From Clostridiales bacterium (GTDB lineage: Bacteria > Bacillota > Clostridia > Oscillospirales > Acutalibacteraceae), in contig JAAWSO010000016.1 of the NCBI GenBank assembly GCA_022801595.1, forward strand, positions 1-33,052: a stretch of DNA of 33,052 nt, in the 5' to 3' direction. Position 1 is the first letter of the stretch, and each line of letters starts with the position of its first letter. The notes under the pieces are model-generated. The model was not told where the DNA came from, made no database searches, and saw only the letters and a program-made list of their open reading frames with translations. The position numbers and the translations under genes were made by a program. Below, one piece after another: positions 15,250 through 22,765 of this stretch.

Positions 15250-17253
15250 ATGGCAAAGATCCATGTATTGGATAAGCAAATCGCGGAGTTGATCGCGGCG
15301 GGAGAGGTTGTGGATCGTCCGGCTTCGGTGGTCAAGGAGCTGGTGGAGAATTCCATTGACGCTGGCGCCTCCGCCATAACCGTGGAAATCCAACGGGGAG
15401 GCGTGACCTTTCTTCGGGTAACGGATAATGGTTCGGGGATCGTTCGGGAAGAAGTGCCAGTAGCATTTTTGCGCCATGCGACCAGTAAAATTAACAACCA
15501 AGACGATCTGAATCAAATTGGGACATTAGGCTTCCGAGGAGAGGCGCTGGCCTCTATTGCGGCTGTCTCCGAGGTAGAAATTTTCACTCGCACCCAAGAG
15601 GAGTTGGCGGGGACACACTATATGATTTCCGGCGGGGAAGAACAGTTATTAGAAGAGGCAGGCTGTGCACAGGGGACGACTTTTGTGGTGAGAAACCTAT
15701 TTTATAACACCCCGGCCAGAATGAAATTTCTCAAAACCGACGCTACGGAATCCCGTGCTGTGGCAGCGGTTTTGGATAACATCGCCCTCTCCCATCCAGA
15801 GGTTTCTGTGCGGTTTATCCGGGACGGAAAAGAAGAATTGCATACCCCAGGAGATGGGAAATTGAAGTCTGCGGTCTATTCGGTGTTTGGAAAGGAGTTC
15901 ACGTCTGGATTAATTTCCGTAAATTACCAATTGAATGGTGTAAAGGTATATGGCTTTATTAGCAAGCCGGCTATAGCTCGTCCTAATCGGAGCATGCAGC
16001 AGTTTTTTATCAATGGAAGATGTGTCAAAAGCCGCACCGCTATGGTAGCTTTGGAGCAAGCATTTAAGGGAGCCTTGATGGTTGGAAAATTTCCTGCCTG
16101 TATTCTCCATTTGGAGCTTTCTTTCCAGGCGGTGGACGTCAATGTTCATCCTTCCAAACTAGAGGTTCGCTTTCTCAATGAACGGCCGATTTTTGACGCG
16201 ATCTATCACGGAGTAAAAACGGCTTTAAATCAAGGAGATACCCCGTCTATTCTAACTTTTTCCTCAGAAAAAAAGAAGATGAATCCGGTGAAAAAAGTTC
16301 TGGAAACGCCAATGGAACAGACTAGGCTTCCGCTTTCCAAACAGGAGCCGATTGTCAGTCAGCCAATTTTAACATCAAATACTTCGAAAAAGCCAATTTC
16401 TCAACCAGATTTTGCCTCGAACAAGGAGAGAATTCGTCTTCCTTCGGTCTATTCCCATGATTCTTGTCACGCGAATTCTCCAACGATGCTTCATAATAGT
16501 GTGAAGTGTAATAGCTTTACAAAAAAAGATTTTGATGGCCCGAAGGATTTTATAGAAATTTCATGTAATACGAATGAAAAGCTGGGGCTTACCGAAAACA
16601 AACCGGAAAAAATTCTGGAAACGATAGACTGCGCTGTGGAAACGGAACCTTCGGAAGTTCTCGCTCAGGCACAACCCCAATCGGATGAGATCCATTTGTT
16701 GGGAGAGGCTTTTGGCACCTATATTTTGGTGGAGCAAAATCAGGACGAGCTGCTTTTTATTGATAAGCATGCTGCCCATGAACGGATGCTGTATGAGCAA
16801 CTGAAAGAAGAAAGACAGGATTCCTCCGCTCAATTGCTTTTGGAGCCAGTGACGGTGACGCTAAACAAACAGGAGTATGCTTGTGTATTGGACGCGCTGG
16901 AGCTTTTCGCTCAGGCTGGGTTTGACTTGGAGGACTTTGGAGGAGGCACGATCTTGGTACGCGGCGCCCCACTGTTTTTGGAAAAGGGGGATGTGGCGGA
17001 AGCGGTGATGGAAATGGCTGGTTATCTTCACAGCGCGAAAACGGATTTGACTACGGAACATTTGGATTGGCTTTATCACAACATTGCCTGCCGTGCGGCT
17101 ATGAAAGCAGGGGATGTCAGCAATCCGCAGGAATTGATCGCCTTGGCTCGCCGCTTGCGGGAACATCCAGAAATTCGGTACTGCCCTCATGGCCGTCCGG
17201 TTTCCATTGTCATGAAACGACAAGATTTAGAGAAACAATTTGGTAGAATATAA
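15250..17253 (+). CDS. mutL: DNA mismatch repair protein MutL (endonuclease type)
   Basis: The protein has 667 residues. The N-terminal GHKL ATPase domain has ELVENSIDAGA, DNGSGI and GFRGEALASI; the transducer domain has FINGRCVKS and VDVNVHPSK. A poorly conserved linker of ~130 residues (about 330-470) follows, then the C-terminal dimerisation/endonuclease domain. The nuclease motif is present as DKHAAHERMLYE (from about 504), with a zinc/nuclease-associated CPHGRP near residue 645. MutL of this type nicks the strand to be repaired, as in organisms without MutH. AAAGGCGGGTG precedes the ATG. It is co-transcribed with mutS. Confidence 0.97.
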   Translation: MAKIHVLDKQIAELIAAGEVVDRPASVVKELVENSIDAGASAITVEIQRGGVTFLRVTDNGSGIVREEVPVAFLRHATSKINNQDDLNQIGTLGFRGEALASIAAVSEVEIFTRTQEELAGTHYMISGGEEQLLEEAGCAQGTTFVVRNLFYNTPARMKFLKTDATESRAVAAVLDNIALSHPEVSVRFIRDGKEELHTPGDGKLKSAVYSVFGKEFTSGLISVNYQLNGVKVYGFISKPAIARPNRSMQQFFINGRCVKSRTAMVALEQAFKGALMVGKFPACILHLELSFQAVDVNVHPSKLEVRFLNERPIFDAIYHGVKTALNQGDTPSILTFSSEKKKMNPVKKVLETPMEQTRLPLSKQEPIVSQPILTSNTSKKPISQPDFASNKERIRLPSVYSHDSCHANSPTMLHNSVKCNSFTKKDFDGPKDFIEISCNTNEKLGLTENKPEKILETIDCAVETEPSEVLAQAQPQSDEIHLLGEAFGTYILVEQNQDELLFIDKHAAHERMLYEQLKEERQDSSAQLLLEPVTVTLNKQEYACVLDALELFAQAGFDLEDFGGGTILVRGAPLFLEKGDVAEAVMEMAGYLHSAKTDLTTEHLDWLYHNIACRAAMKAGDVSNPQELIALARRLREHPEIRYCPHGRPVSIVMKRQDLEKQFGRI

Positions 17254-17345
17254 CCAGAATCCCTCGCTTTTGGGGAATGTTTGCCAATGGATTGGAGAAA
17301 ATTTGTAAAGCTTCACAGTTATTTCAAAAAATTTCACTTTGTGTG

Positions 17346-17354
17346 TGCTATACT
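17346..17354 (+). promoter_or_regulatory. extended -10 promoter upstream of miaA
   Basis: TGC precedes TATACT (17349-17354) in the 211-base gap between mutL and miaA; the -35 region is only A-rich. It would give a ~100-base leader and drive the division cluster. Confidence 0.55.
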
Positions 17355-17464
17355 CTAAAGAAGAGCAAAAAGAGGAAAACGCAGCAAATTACGATGACTG
17401 CCGATAGACAATTGTTATGTTTGTTGCATAAGCATTTTCGACCCATACGGAAGGGGGAAGCAAT

Positions 17465-18415
17465 ATGCACGCAACCCATAAGCCACACATTCCGATCATT
17501 GCAGTGGTAGGTCCCACTGCTTCTGGAAAAAGCCACCTAGCAGTTGAATTGGCAAAGTGGAAACAGACGGAGGTGGTTTCTGCGGATTCGATGCAGATTT
17601 ACCGGGAGATGTCTATTGGTACGGCAAAGCCCACCCCCCAGGAACAGGAAGGGGTTGTCCACCATCTCATTGATTTTGTGGATTTATCCCAACCGTTCAG
17701 TGTAGCGGATTACGTTTCGCTGGCCAAGAAATGTGTGCAGAGTATTTACGACCAGGGGAAAATCCCTGTGTTGGTTGGCGGAACTGGCTTGTATATTCGA
17801 TCTTTTTTAGAGAATATTTCCTTTTCTGAACAGGATCGAGATGAGGTGCTTCGCCTTGTACTTGCGCAAAAAGCCAAGGAAAAAGGGATTCAGGAGCTGG
17901 TAGAGGAGTTAAAGTCCTTTGATCCGGAATCCGCGGAGCGAATTGATCCCAATAATCTTCCCCGGCTGATTCGGGCTATTGAAATTTACCGAACTACCGG
18001 CCAGACGATGACCCAGCAGATCCAGCAGTCGCGGCAGATGCCGTCGCCGTATCAGGTTTGTATGATCGGGTTGGATTATGCCGACCGACAGGTGTTATAT
18101 GATCGAATTAATCGCCGAGTGGACCAGATGCTGGAGCAGGGCTTAGTGGAAGAAGCGCGCAGGGTGTTGGCACAGCCAAACGGACAAACTGCTCTGCAGG
18201 CCATTGGATATAAGGAATTACAGCCCTATTTTCAGGGAGAGATTTCACTGGAACAAGCCGCTGAGAATATGAAACAGGAAACCCGGCGTTATGCAAAGCG
18301 CCAGCTTACGTGGTTCCGCCGGGAAAAAAAGATTCATTGGATTTATCCCGATGAATGTGGCGGAGAGCAAGTGGTGCAACAGGCCAAGGAGATTGTGATC
18401 CGAACATTTGGTTAG
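17465..18415 (+). CDS. miaA: tRNA dimethylallyltransferase
   Basis: The protein has 316 residues. MiaA transfers a dimethylallyl group from DMAPP to N6 of A37 in tRNAs reading UNN codons, producing the substrate of MiaB. Seen are P-loop GPTASGKS (16-23), SADSMQIYREMSIGTAKP with the catalytic Asp41, VGGTGLYIRSFLEN for DMAPP and tRNA binding, and the C-terminal QETRRYAKRQLTWFRR. GGAAGGGGG precedes the ATG. Hfq, which follows miaA in many bacteria, is not here. Confidence 0.97.
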   Translation: MHATHKPHIPIIAVVGPTASGKSHLAVELAKWKQTEVVSADSMQIYREMSIGTAKPTPQEQEGVVHHLIDFVDLSQPFSVADYVSLAKKCVQSIYDQGKIPVLVGGTGLYIRSFLENISFSEQDRDEVLRLVLAQKAKEKGIQELVEELKSFDPESAERIDPNNLPRLIRAIEIYRTTGQTMTQQIQQSRQMPSPYQVCMIGLDYADRQVLYDRINRRVDQMLEQGLVEEARRVLAQPNGQTALQAIGYKELQPYFQGEISLEQAAENMKQETRRYAKRQLTWFRREKKIHWIYPDECGGEQVVQQAKEIVIRTFG

Positions 18416-18457
18416 CGGCGGGTTCCAGGGGAATAGCGAAAGACCAAGGAGTGTTTT

Positions 18458-19750
18458 ATGAACAGTACCATTGCCAGGAGATTGATTTCTCTTTTTATCG
18501 CGTTGCTTCTGCTCTCCTATATCGGGTACCAGATCTACAAAGCCAATTATTCCCAGGTACGCACAGAAACAGCAGTATTTGCTACCTTATCAGATTCGGT
18601 ACAGGCGGAAGGAATTGCGGTACGAAAGGAAACGTTGCTGACCCAGTCTGGAAACGGCGTTATGATTTATGAGGTGGAAGACGGCGGCCGGATGTCCAAA
18701 GGAGGAGTGGTAGCATCGGTTTATTCCAGCGCAGAGGCTGCTGCGGCAGAGCAAAAATCCAAACAGTTGAAACAGGAATTGGCACAATTGACGCAGCTGA
18801 ACAAACCGGATAGTGTGCAAATGATCAATCCAGAAAATTTGGATCAGCAGGTTCATTTACATTTATATGATATGCTGATGAACCAAAGCGAAGGAAATCG
18901 TACCGGGGTCACGGAACAAAAGCAGGAAATTCTTTCTTTGATTAACCAGTGGCAGATCGTGACCGGCAAAGTAGAGAATTTTGATGCCAGAATTCAGTCC
19001 CTCAATTCCCAAATTTCCTCCTTGTCTAGCGTCAGCGGAAGCAAAACCGGAACCGTCACCACTTCAGTGGCTGGTTACTTTATTGGAACCGCGGATGGTT
19101 ACGAAAATACCTATTCGTATGAGGATATCCTCAGCATTTCGGTGGACGATCTCAAACGAGAACAAACTTCTCAAGAAGTGCCGTCCAATGTTATTGGAAA
19201 AATGTGTGAAAATTTTGATTGGTATATCGCTTGTGTGGTAGATTCGGAAACAGCCACCAAGCTAAAAGAAGGAAATCAGATCACCGTTAGCATGCCATTT
19301 GCTACGACTATGGAAATTCCCGCCCGGATTGCGGCAGTGAACCAGACTGATAAGGAAGCGGAGGCTGCGGTTGTCCTGCAATGCAACTACATGGATGCGT
19401 CCATAGCAAATGTTCGGAAAGAAACGATCCGACTGAATATCGAGACCTATGAGGGGGTACGGGTCAGCCAAAAAGCCGTTCACTTTGAAACCATAACCAA
19501 AACAGTTACAGACGAAGAAGGCAAGGAAACGCAAGTGACGCGTGAGGTTCGAGGCGTGTATGTTCTGCACGGAAATGAGCTGAAATTTGTGGAGATTATA
19601 CCGATTTTTAGCAGCAGCAATTATGTGATCTGTAAAGTGGAGTTGGAGGAACAGGAAGAAAAGGATTTGATGACCGACTCTACCATTGCATTGTATGACG
19701 AAGTAGTTGTAGGAGGGACGGATTTGTATGATGGAAAAATCGTTCAATAG
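18458..19750 (+). CDS. HlyD-like membrane-anchored envelope protein
   Basis: The protein has 430 residues. One N-terminal membrane helix (about 7-25, LISLFIALLLLSYIGYQIY) anchors a long outside domain. An early barrel-sandwich-like segment resembles the lipoyl-type half-motif of HlyD adaptors (VQAEGIAVRKETLL to VEDGGRMSKGGVVASVYSS). A coiled-coil stretch (about 85-190, rich in Gln, Leu and Lys) follows, then the second half (TTSVAGYFIGTADGYE). It lacks neighbours encoding a pump. It sits directly ahead of yggS, sharing 23 bases, and so belongs to the division operon; I infer a role in envelope or septum rather than drug efflux. AAGGAG precedes the ATG. Confidence 0.75.
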   Translation: MNSTIARRLISLFIALLLLSYIGYQIYKANYSQVRTETAVFATLSDSVQAEGIAVRKETLLTQSGNGVMIYEVEDGGRMSKGGVVASVYSSAEAAAAEQKSKQLKQELAQLTQLNKPDSVQMINPENLDQQVHLHLYDMLMNQSEGNRTGVTEQKQEILSLINQWQIVTGKVENFDARIQSLNSQISSLSSVSGSKTGTVTTSVAGYFIGTADGYENTYSYEDILSISVDDLKREQTSQEVPSNVIGKMCENFDWYIACVVDSETATKLKEGNQITVSMPFATTMEIPARIAAVNQTDKEAEAAVVLQCNYMDASIANVRKETIRLNIETYEGVRVSQKAVHFETITKTVTDEEGKETQVTREVRGVYVLHGNELKFVEIIPIFSSSNYVICKVELEEQEEKDLMTDSTIALYDEVVVGGTDLYDGKIVQ

Positions 19751-20486
19751 AGAGCAGATGGAGCAAAGATGCCGTCAGTTGGAAGAAAATTTGGCTGTCA
19801 TTCGTCAGCAGGTGAGGGATGCGGCTCGGCGTTCTGGACGAAGCCCAGAAGAGATCACGCTGCTGGCTGCGACCAAAACGGTACCGGTTGAGATAATCAA
19901 CCACGGGATTTCCTTGGGTATTACTCACATTGGGGAAAATAAAGTCCAGGAGCTGTGTGAAAAATACGACCATCTGGATTTCGCCCATTGTCATTGCCAG
20001 TTTATCGGCCATCTGCAAACCAATAAAGTGAAGCAGCTGATCGGTAAAGTGGAAATGATTCAGTCCGTAGGCAGTCTGAAGCTGGCTCGGGAGATTTCTC
20101 GTATTTGCCAGAATCAGGGGGTGGAAATGGATGTGCTCATTGAAGTCAACATTGGCCGAGAGGAAAATAAATCCGGTGTTATGCCTGAGGAGTTGGAAAG
20201 TTTGATTGTGGAAGCTGCCCAATTGCCTGCCATTCACATCCAGGGATTAATGACGATTCCACCAATTTCTGAAACGATTTCAAAAACAAAAGAGTATTTT
20301 TCAAATATGTACAAAAAATTCATTGACATCAAGGGCAAAACATTAGATAATGTTAATATGAAATTTTTATCAATGGGCATGTCCGCCGATTATGTGACAG
20401 CGATTGAGGCGGGAGCGAATATCGTGCGGGTCGGATCCGCATTGTTTGGCGCCCGAGCCTATCCGGCAAAGGACATCAGCGTATAA
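19728..20486 (+). CDS. YggS family pyridoxal phosphate homeostasis protein
   Basis: The protein has 252 residues with a PLP-binding TIM barrel like the alanine racemase N-terminal domain but without the second domain. The PLP lysine is Lys50 in LLAATKTVP. Other hallmarks are HFIGHLQTNKVK-like CQFIGHLQTNKVK, EVNIGREENKSG and LSMGMSADYVTAIEAG. YggS/YlmE/PLPBP proteins keep PLP and amino-acid pools balanced and have no known catalytic activity. The ATG at 19728 (or 19731) lies inside the end of the previous gene, preceded by GGAGGG, indicating translational coupling. The yggS-sepF order is the classical Firmicutes division cluster. Confidence 0.95.
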   Translation: MMEKSFNREQMEQRCRQLEENLAVIRQQVRDAARRSGRSPEEITLLAATKTVPVEIINHGISLGITHIGENKVQELCEKYDHLDFAHCHCQFIGHLQTNKVKQLIGKVEMIQSVGSLKLAREISRICQNQGVEMDVLIEVNIGREENKSGVMPEELESLIVEAAQLPAIHIQGLMTIPPISETISKTKEYFSNMYKKFIDIKGKTLDNVNMKFLSMGMSADYVTAIEAGANIVRVGSALFGARAYPAKDISV

Positions 20487-20538
20487 CGCAGCGTTTTTGA
20501 TGGTCATACATCATTTTACGATACAGGAGGCAAAAATC

Positions 20539-21009
20539 ATGTCAGGCTTTGTAAGAAAATTTAAAGATATGTGGAACCCCCCGGAGGACGAGTATGATGA
20601 GTACGATGAAGTTCCTCAAGACGATGATGTGATGGATGGGCATCAAGAGGAGAGCCGAGATTATGGAAGAAGCTCCAGCAGTTCCAGTTCTTCCAGTCAA
20701 AACAAAGTGGTTAACATTCATGCTACTGCGCAGTTGCAGGTTGTGCTGTTTAAGCCGGAGCATTTCGGCGAGGATACCCGTGCGATTGCCGATGAATTGC
20801 TGAAAATTCACACAGTGGTGCTGAATTTGGAAGAAACCCAAAAGGATGTCAAACGCCGTATCATTGACTTCCTCAGCGGTGTGGCTTATGCCAACGGCGG
20901 AAAAATTAAGCGGGTGGCCACCGATACCTTTATTATTACTCCGTATAATGTGGATCTAACCGGAGACGACGTGTTGGACGAGCTGGAAAGCAGCGGGGTT
21001 TATTTCTAG
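20539..21009 (+). CDS. sepF: cell division protein SepF
   Basis: The protein has 156 residues. SepF binds the FtsZ tail, forms rings that bundle FtsZ filaments and tethers them to the membrane. The N-terminal amphipathic helix (MSGFVRKFKDMW) should insert in the membrane. A very acidic linker follows, then a run of nine Ser, then the SepF core (about 55-150: VVNIHATAQLQVVLFKPE to DTFIITPYNVDL). ATG 20539 is chosen because ACAGGAGGC precedes it; the frame is open back to 20404 inside yggS. In frame with the family in length. Confidence 0.96.
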   Translation: MSGFVRKFKDMWNPPEDEYDEYDEVPQDDDVMDGHQEESRDYGRSSSSSSSSSQNKVVNIHATAQLQVVLFKPEHFGEDTRAIADELLKIHTVVLNLEETQKDVKRRIIDFLSGVAYANGGKIKRVATDTFIITPYNVDLTGDDVLDELESSGVYF

Positions 21010-21013
21010 ACCC

Positions 21014-21784
21014 GTGAAATCGAACAGACGGTATCCCAAAACAGAGGACAGCTTGCTGGAAGCCAAAGTGGCCGATGCGGTTGGCCTCTGTTTGGCGCAT
21101 AACAAAGCGAGTTTTATTGGATTCTTAGATGAAAGGGAGCGTGCGATAGCGGAAAAATTGGTGGACGCTATGGGAAGTTCCAATTGTCTATTTTGGGGAG
21201 GCTGGCAGGATGCGGAACGGGTGATGTTGGGGATTTTTCCCCACTATCAGGAGCCATCTGCCAAGGTCTTTCCTTTGACTGCCATTACCGTGGAATTTCG
21301 CCGGCAAGACTCGCTGAACCATCGGGATTTTTTAGGAGCTTTGCTTTCCCATGGAATTGAAAGGGAAACGGTGGGCGACATTTTGGTGGAAGAAGGCCGG
21401 GGCGTGTTATTTGTGCGAAAGGAAATCGCAGATTATCTGCTGATGCAGGTGGAAAAAATCGGCCGGGTTGGCGTGACCCTCCGCTGCGGGGCCAACGAGC
21501 CGTTTCCAGAAGGCCGCCGGCTAGAGGAATTTTCAGTGGTGGTCGCGTCGTTGCGGCTGGATTGTGTTGTCGCAGCGTGCGCCCGTCTGAGCCGGGAAAA
21601 GGCGAATGCTCTAATTCAAGAAGGCTTGGTGATGCTCAACCATGAGGCGGTATATCAGCCGTCCCGATTGGTAGAAAGCGGAAGCAAGCTTTCTATTCGC
21701 GGCAAAGGGCGTTTTTTGTTTGATCGTGTTGGGACGGAAACGAAAAAGGGCAGATTGCATATTTTTATGAAAAAATACAGGTAA
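21014..21784 (+). CDS. ylmH: YlmH family RNA-binding S4-domain protein
   Basis: The protein has 256 residues. The N-terminal domain contains GGWQDAERVMLGIFP, a YlmH hallmark. The S4 RNA-binding domain is at about 180-240 (LRLDCVVAACARLSREKANALIQEG to SGSKLSIRGKGRF). YlmH proteins associate with ribosomes or tRNA; work in Bacillus links YlmH to rescue of stalled large subunits. The start is GTG only four bases after the sepF stop and lacks a strong ribosome site, so it probably depends on translation of sepF. In most relatives ylmG sits between sepF and ylmH; it is absent here. Confidence 0.93.
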   Translation: MKSNRRYPKTEDSLLEAKVADAVGLCLAHNKASFIGFLDERERAIAEKLVDAMGSSNCLFWGGWQDAERVMLGIFPHYQEPSAKVFPLTAITVEFRRQDSLNHRDFLGALLSHGIERETVGDILVEEGRGVLFVRKEIADYLLMQVEKIGRVGVTLRCGANEPFPEGRRLEEFSVVVASLRLDCVVAACARLSREKANALIQEGLVMLNHEAVYQPSRLVESGSKLSIRGKGRFLFDRVGTETKKGRLHIFMKKYR

Positions 21785-21812
21785 TAGAGATTGGACAGTA
21801 GGGGGCTTTGCG

Positions 21813-22745
21813 ATGCTTACACTCAATGATATCATTAATGTTAGCTTTCGAAAATCAAATTTTTCTGGATATCGTTCCGAGGATGTGGATGATTTTATCG
21901 ACGAGGTAAAGGATTCCTATGATTTACTGATCAAGAAAAACATTGAACAAAAAGAGACCAACGACGCCCTCACTGCGGAAATTACCCGGCTAAAAAAAGA
22001 AAATGAAGAGCTCAAAGTCTATGTAGACCAATATCAAAAAGATGAGGATGAGATCAAGAATGCCCTCATCAGCGCCCAGAAGCTGAGTGACGCATCCATT
22101 CGGGAAGCGCGGCATAAGGCGGAAATTATCCTCAAGGACGCAAATCTAAAAGCGGAGCGGATTGTCTCCTCCGCAGAAGTGGAAATTATGGAGCAAAAAG
22201 GCGAGTTGGATCGCATTAAACAGCTTGTCTCTGATTTCCGTTCCAATTTGTTGGATATGTATAAAGAGCATCTCACTTTAGTCAATGCCCTGCCTTGTAA
22301 AAAATCTTCGGTGGTGGCAAATCCATCGGTTTCCATCCAAACAGCAGCTAAAGAGGATTCGGATGACACCCAAATATTTATGCCTCCAGACGCGTCAGAA
22401 ACACCGGTTCAAACCCAGGAAGCGCCAGCGGAAATTCTTTACCATCCAGTTCCGCCGCCAGAGGCTGGTCCGATTGAGCCAGGTCCCAGAGAACCTTTGG
22501 CCGATCCACAGGCTGAAAATAAGTCGGTTCCTGTTCCGGTACATAGTGTAGATGAAGCGGATACCCGCAGTTTCGTGTTGAATGAAACGGAGAAGGGACA
22601 ACCTGACAAGCCCATCCAGAAAACGGAACCCAAGCAGGAAAACACGCGAGATCTTCGTTATGATGTACTAAAATTTGGCGACGACTATGACATTGCCGAC
22701 GATTTGGATTCGCCGGTTGGCATTTTCCGCCGCAATAAAAAATAA
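21813..22745 (+). CDS. divIVA: DivIVA domain cell division / polarity protein
   Basis: The protein has 310 residues. The N-terminal lipid-binding domain reads MLTLNDIINVSFRKSNFSGY, followed by RSEDVDDFIDEVKDSY, and then a long coiled coil to about residue 155. DivIVA senses negatively curved membrane at septa and poles and recruits other proteins. The remaining ~150 residues are a Pro-, Glu- and Gln-rich low-complexity tail, ending in a short conserved-looking part (RYDVLKFGDDYDIADDL). This is longer than the ~165 residues of B. subtilis DivIVA; long tails are common in clostridial versions. GTAGGGGG precedes the ATG. Confidence 0.95.
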   Translation: MLTLNDIINVSFRKSNFSGYRSEDVDDFIDEVKDSYDLLIKKNIEQKETNDALTAEITRLKKENEELKVYVDQYQKDEDEIKNALISAQKLSDASIREARHKAEIILKDANLKAERIVSSAEVEIMEQKGELDRIKQLVSDFRSNLLDMYKEHLTLVNALPCKKSSVVANPSVSIQTAAKEDSDDTQIFMPPDASETPVQTQEAPAEILYHPVPPPEAGPIEPGPREPLADPQAENKSVPVPVHSVDEADTRSFVLNETEKGQPDKPIQKTEPKQENTRDLRYDVLKFGDDYDIADDLDSPVGIFRRNKK

Positions 22746-22765
22746 ATCCATAAAGGAGAGAGCAA

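Noticed and set aside
17277-17510. Plus-strand ORF between mutL and miaA
   Set aside because: It runs across the miaA promoter and start in another frame with low-complexity content and no ribosome site.
20404-20538. Upstream extension of sepF into yggS
   Set aside because: It is out of keeping with SepF N-termini; a strong ribosome site and the amphipathic helix start at 20539.
20679-20699. Ser codon run as a possible tandem repeat element
   Set aside because: It is a nine-Ser linker in SepF, common in disordered linkers, and not a DNA repeat of its own.
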